Of a stretch of DNA of 61,740 nt, positions 58,799 to 61,740 are shown one piece after another (the stretch's first letter is position 1; each line of letters opens with the position of its first letter). The notes beneath the pieces are model-generated. The model was not told where the DNA came from. It did no database searches and saw nothing but the letters and a program-made list of their open reading frames with translations. The stretch is from Alphaproteobacteria bacterium BRH_c36 (GTDB lineage: Bacteria; Pseudomonadota; Alphaproteobacteria; Rhizobiales; Hyphomicrobiaceae), in assembly GCA_001516065.1 (NCBI GenBank), contig LOEV01000170.1:1-61740 (forward strand), written 5' to 3'. Position numbers and translations under genes: made by a program.

Positions 58799-59848
58799 TC
58801 AGGATTCTTCGGGAACGGTTCTGCCATGTCCGGCTGCGGGCTTTACCAGACTCTTATCCGGGGACGCCGCGCCTTTGGGAAGGGGGGTGCCTGACAGCGC
58901 CAGCACCCCGCCGGCCTGGCGATCGGTTCGCGCCTGCCGGTGCGTCGAGGCAACCGACGTTGGCCACTCGACGGCAATCGCCCAGTAGCGGCGAACCTGC
59001 TTGGTCAACGCTTTCGGCGGATCGGCGAACAGTATCCTGCCATCGCAAAGAGTCTGCTGGCGGAGCGCCTCCTGACGCTTCTCGATTAGCCGGGAGATCG
59101 TACCAACGCCAGCTTCGTCCAGTGCGGCCTTCCCCGGGCCGCGAACGTAGTCCGCGAGGACCGCCAGATCGTGTTCGTGGCCCAGCGCATCGGAGAGCTG
59201 GCGGGCCAGCGCGATGCGGGTTTGGAAGTAGGCGGGCCATGCAGGGGCAAGCAACGACAGTTGACGCCAGTGCGCCTGGACGCGCTTGCGCCAGTCGTGC
59301 GAGGCCTCGACACTGTAGCCGGCGGAGAGTTCGGACATCCTTTCGCGGCCCTGACGATAGGTACGTTCGAAGCCGGCGGCGGCGACATCAAAGCCGCTTG
59401 CCTGCGGTTCAAGCGCCGCGAGCCGCTTGCCAGCCTCGGCAATGGCCTTGGCCGTCTTCTTTTCGTTCGGCGTCGTGCCGGCCGGCGCGTCGGTGATCTC
59501 TCGGGACGCCGACCGCCTCAGCCGCTTCAGCCAGCCGGCATCTTCGCGCGTCGCATCGGGCATCAGCTGGTCGATCGTGTCGAGCATCACCTGACGATCG
59601 CGCGATACCGAAAGCGAACGCGCGATGGCGCGCAGATTGGCGTTTTCGGCGCGGCAGGCCTGCTGCTCCAGAACCGGCCTCGCAAGAGCCAAGAGCGAGC
59701 GCAGCCGCTTCAGGCACTTGCGCGTTTCGTGGACAGCGACGGCGCGGTCGGCATTCTTCCACTCGCGCGTCGCGCGCGCGATTTGCTCGCCAGCGATCCG
59801 CACGAAGCCCTTTTGGAAGTCTTCCTGTTTTTTGAAACGGAACCCCAT
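58799..59848 (-). CDS. CHAD domain protein
   Basis: 349 residues, mostly helical. The conserved basic signature AVHETRKCLKRLRSLLALARP (about 38-58) and the second repeat HDWRKRVQAHWRQL carry the His and Arg/Lys residues that bind inorganic polyphosphate in CHAD proteins. No CYTH domain is fused. The C-terminal 60 residues look disordered. It lies 24 bases from the end of gppA on the opposite strand. Confidence 0.86.
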   Translation of the reverse strand: MGFRFKKQEDFQKGFVRIAGEQIARATREWKNADRAVAVHETRKCLKRLRSLLALARPVLEQQACRAENANLRAIARSLSVSRDRQVMLDTIDQLMPDATREDAGWLKRLRRSASREITDAPAGTTPNEKKTAKAIAEAGKRLAALEPQASGFDVAAAGFERTYRQGRERMSELSAGYSVEASHDWRKRVQAHWRQLSLLAPAWPAYFQTRIALARQLSDALGHEHDLAVLADYVRGPGKAALDEAGVGTISRLIEKRQEALRQQTLCDGRILFADPPKALTKQVRRYWAIAVEWPTSVASTHRQARTDRQAGGVLALSGTPLPKGAASPDKSLVKPAAGHGRTVPEES

Positions 59849-59986
59849 GGCATCGAACTCTCGATCCGCGACGCAACTGTTTGTGACACCCCGCAGAAAG
59901 GTTCTACGACGGTTTTATATCGTTTCGGTGACAAGCCCGCACAATCGTGCATCTGCGGGCACGTCAAGCTGGAGAGGTGCGAAAGT

Positions 59987-60616
59987 TCAGGAGACGCGGC
60001 CACGAAGTCCGTCAATGAGCACCAGCCATTCCCGAATCCGCTCTTCGGGGTCGGGGTGGGTGAGAAAATCGGTGATGACGGCGACGCTGTCGGCTCCGGC
60101 AGCCAAGACGTCGGCGGCCAGAACCGGCGTGATTCCGCCGATGGCGACGAGCGGGCGGCGGCCGATCCGGCTTTTCCATTCGGTCACCCGTTCCAGCCCC
60201 TGCGGCTCCCACTTCATCGCCTTCAGTTTCGTCTCATAGATCGGCCCCAAGGCGACGTAATCGGGCTCGGCTGCGAGCGCGATGTCGAGTTCGGCCTTGT
60301 CGTGGGTCGAGATGCCGAGCCGCAGACCACCCTTCTTGATGGCAGCGAGGTCTGCTTCAGCCAGGTCCTCCTGGCCGAGGTGGATGTAATCGGCGCCGAT
60401 ATCGATGGCTTCGGCCCAATAGTCATTGACGATCAACTGGCAGCAATGTTCGCGCGTAATCTCGACACTGGCCGAAATCTGACGTCGCACTTCCTTGGGC
60501 GAAGCATCCTTCAGCCGCAACTGAATGCAGCGCACACCGAGGGGCGCGATGCGCGCCAGCCACCTGACATCGGGTACGATCGGATAGAAGATGTCGAGAC
60601 CAATCGGCTCGCTCAT
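59987..60616 (-). CDS. thiE: Thiamine-phosphate synthase
   Basis: 209 residues, TIM barrel with the ThiE motifs [51 protein letters not shown] and [15 protein letters not shown]. It joins HMP-PP and thiazole phosphate to thiamine phosphate. It overlaps thiG by 4 bases (ATGA). Confidence 0.93.
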   Translation of the reverse strand: MSEPIGLDIFYPIVPDVRWLARIAPLGVRCIQLRLKDASPKEVRRQISASVEITREHCCQLIVNDYWAEAIDIGADYIHLGQEDLAEADLAAIKKGGLRLGISTHDKAELDIALAAEPDYVALGPIYETKLKAMKWEPQGLERVTEWKSRIGRRPLVAIGGITPVLAADVLAAGADSVAVITDFLTHPDPEERIREWLVLIDGLRGRVS

Positions 60617-61464
60617 GATGTGCCACCAGATTTCGAGGTGGGATTGTCGAGGTCGAAGAACGGCGTGCCGGCGACCGGGGTGGAGGGTGCGGCCATGTCG
60701 CGGCGCTGCATGAGGCCGGAACAGAACGCGGCGCGGCCGGCGTCAATCGCCTGCGCGAAAGCGGCCGCCATGCGCACCGGATCGGCGGCCTTGGCGACGG
60801 CGGTGTTGAGCAGAACCGCATCGTAGCCCATCTCCATCGCCTGTGCGGCATGCGATGGCGCGCCGATGCCGGCGTCGACGACGAGCGGGATCTCGGGAAA
60901 ATAATTGCGCATCGTCTGCAGCGCGTAGGGATTGGCCAGACCGCGGCCCGTTCCGATCGGCGCACCCCACGGCATCAACACCTGGCATCCGGCGCTAACG
61001 AGGCGTTCGGCGGCGCCGAGGTCCTCGGTTGTATAGGGAAACACCTGGAAGCCATCGCGTCCCAATTCGACGGCTGCTTCGACGAGGCCGAAGAGATCGG
61101 GCTGCAGGGTGTCGTCATTGGCGATCACCTCCAGCTTGATCCACGGCGTGCCGAACAGCTCGCGGGCCATCCGGGCGGTGGTGACGGCTTCCTTGGCCGT
61201 GCGGCAACCGGCGGTATTCGGCAGGACATGGACACCTAGACCGTTGATCAATTCGAGGAAGCGCGCACCGATCTTGCCGCGCGCGGTTTCACGGCGCAGC
61301 GACACCGTCACGATCTGGCAGCCCGATGCCTTCACTGCATCGGCCATGACCTGCGGCGAGGGATAGAGCGCGGTACCGAGCAGCATGCGGGAGGAAACTG
61401 CTTCATCGTAGAAGGTGAGGGCGTCGTCGGTTGCGGTGCCGGGGATCTTGTCGATTTTGTTCAT
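60613..61464 (-). CDS. thiG: Thiazole synthase
   Basis: 283 residues, TIM barrel with [20 protein letters not shown], the Schiff-base lysine in [16 protein letters not shown], and [15 protein letters not shown]. It builds the thiazole ring from deoxyxylulose phosphate and ThiS thiocarboxylate. ATG 61464 matches the family start; upstream in-frame starts run into palindromic repeats. thiS, thiO and thiC, normal neighbours, are not between it and the window edge. Confidence 0.93.
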   Translation of the reverse strand: MNKIDKIPGTATDDALTFYDEAVSSRMLLGTALYPSPQVMADAVKASGCQIVTVSLRRETARGKIGARFLELINGLGVHVLPNTAGCRTAKEAVTTARMARELFGTPWIKLEVIANDDTLQPDLFGLVEAAVELGRDGFQVFPYTTEDLGAAERLVSAGCQVLMPWGAPIGTGRGLANPYALQTMRNYFPEIPLVVDAGIGAPSHAAQAMEMGYDAVLLNTAVAKAADPVRMAAAFAQAIDAGRAAFCSGLMQRRDMAAPSTPVAGTPFFDLDNPTSKSGGTS

Positions 61465-61550
61465 GTCGGATGCTGGTCGCAGGCTCTGTTTGATTTCTGG
61501 GGAGCTTGACTGTGCCGGGTTGCTGTCCATTGCCTGTGCAGTCCGGAGGC

Positions 61551-61660
61551 CCGGAACACTAGTGTAGCGCACCTGACGTTTGGTACCCGCGTGCGGCTGG
61601 ACTCTAAACCAAACGTCAGGTGCAAAAGCTACACTAAAATCATAGTGTTGCTAGTGTTCC
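61551..61660. repeat. Nested palindromic repeat element, unit 1
   Basis: An outer inverted repeat GGAACACTAG (61553-61562) / CTAGTGTTCC (61651-61660), a middle pair AGTGTAGC / GCTACACT, and an inner 16-bp perfect pair GCACCTGACGTTTGGT (61569-61584) / ACCAAACGTCAGGTGC (61608-61623). A REP-like mosaic. No transposase is seen, and the repeat family name is not known to me. Confidence 0.75.
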
Positions 61661-61664
61661 TTAT

Positions 61665-61717
61665 GGTTCTGACATTTGCTCCGAACCTAGCAGCGCGGGG
61701 AAGCAAATGTCAGAACC
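61665..61717. repeat. Palindromic repeat, unit 2
   Basis: A perfect 16-bp inverted repeat GGTTCTGACATTTGCT (61665-61680) / AGCAAATGTCAGAACC (61702-61717) with a 21-base loop. It resembles the inner stem of unit 1 (shared CTGAC-n-TTTG-n-T), so the two are probably related elements. Confidence 0.75.
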
Positions 61718-61740
61718 GGAACACTAGTGTAGCGCACCTG
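61716..61740 (+). repeat. Direct repeat of unit 1 left arm, running off the window
   Basis: A 25-base sequence identical to 61551-61575 (from CCGGAACACT to GCGCACCTG). It ends at the window boundary, so another unit 1 probably continues beyond. Confidence 0.8.

Noticed and set aside
59171-60826. A 551-residue plus-strand open frame
   Set aside because: It lies opposite the CHAD, thiE and thiG genes, all of which have clear motifs; composition is typical of a shadow frame.

Overview
The window looks like chromosomal DNA of a high-GC alphaproteobacterium of the Rhizobiales (Mesorhizobium/Phyllobacteriaceae-like). The pointers are an AcpXL-type very-long-chain acyl carrier protein cluster, a biotin/lipoate ligase with the rhizobial C-terminal extension, DUF6494, a GppA with a long N-terminal extension, and palindromic repeats at the right edge. 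The species cannot be fixed from sequence alone. No transposase, integrase, rRNA or CRISPR array was seen; one tRNA-Gln is present.

Left part (1-14.7 kb). Housekeeping and small metabolic genes come first: Gph-like phosphatase, CIA30 protein, LysR regulator, exported small protein, PNPOx-like flavoprotein, biotin/lipoate ligase, DUF6494. A sulfoacetate catabolic locus follows: an IclR regulator divergent from a tripartite tricarboxylate transporter (binding protein, TctB, TctA), then acylating sulfoacetaldehyde dehydrogenase (SauS-like), a two-subunit ADP-forming acyl-CoA ligase, and sulfoacetaldehyde acetyltransferase (Xsc). Together they would import sulfoacetate and convert it through sulfoacetyl-CoA and sulfoacetaldehyde to acetyl phosphate and sulfite. 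A GGACA-N3-TGTCC palindrome lies in front of both transcription blocks and is the probable IclR operator.

Middle part (14.8-42.6 kb). L,D-transpeptidase, DUF2478, MgtC, a broken PRC-barrel gene and a Cfa-type methyltransferase lead into a respiratory block. This block holds a Tat-exported, cysteine-type formate dehydrogenase (fdoGHI with a small Tat protein and two tiny membrane proteins), a caa3-type oxidase cluster (CtaG-like, triheme cytochrome, subunit II with fused cytochrome c, an embedded CaCA exchanger, fused subunit I+III, a small membrane protein and a degenerate ZIP-like protein), and a complete nosRZDFYLX operon for clade I nitrous oxide reduction.

Right part (42.6-56.8 kb). This is the most unusual region. 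A leftward operon encodes AcpXL, FabZ, two ketosynthase/ketosynthase-like pairs (one member of each pair lacks the catalytic Cys) and a zinc-type enoyl/alcohol dehydrogenase. Opposite it lie a MaoC dehydratase-ketoreductase fusion, an FkbH-like HAD-IIIC protein and a second carrier protein. The shared divergent intergenic region carries a perfect FNR/DNR-type box. Similar boxes precede two neighbouring Crp/Fnr regulator genes, and a weaker one precedes nosR. No lipid A acyltransferase is present, so this appears to be an oxygen- or NO-controlled acyl-assembly system with an unknown, possibly glycerate-derived, product. MogA and an exported truncated haemoglobin sit beside it.

Right edge (57.0-61.7 kb). 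tRNA-Gln(CTG), GppA/Ppx, a convergent CHAD protein, thiE and thiG, then a mosaic of nested palindromes running off the end of the window.
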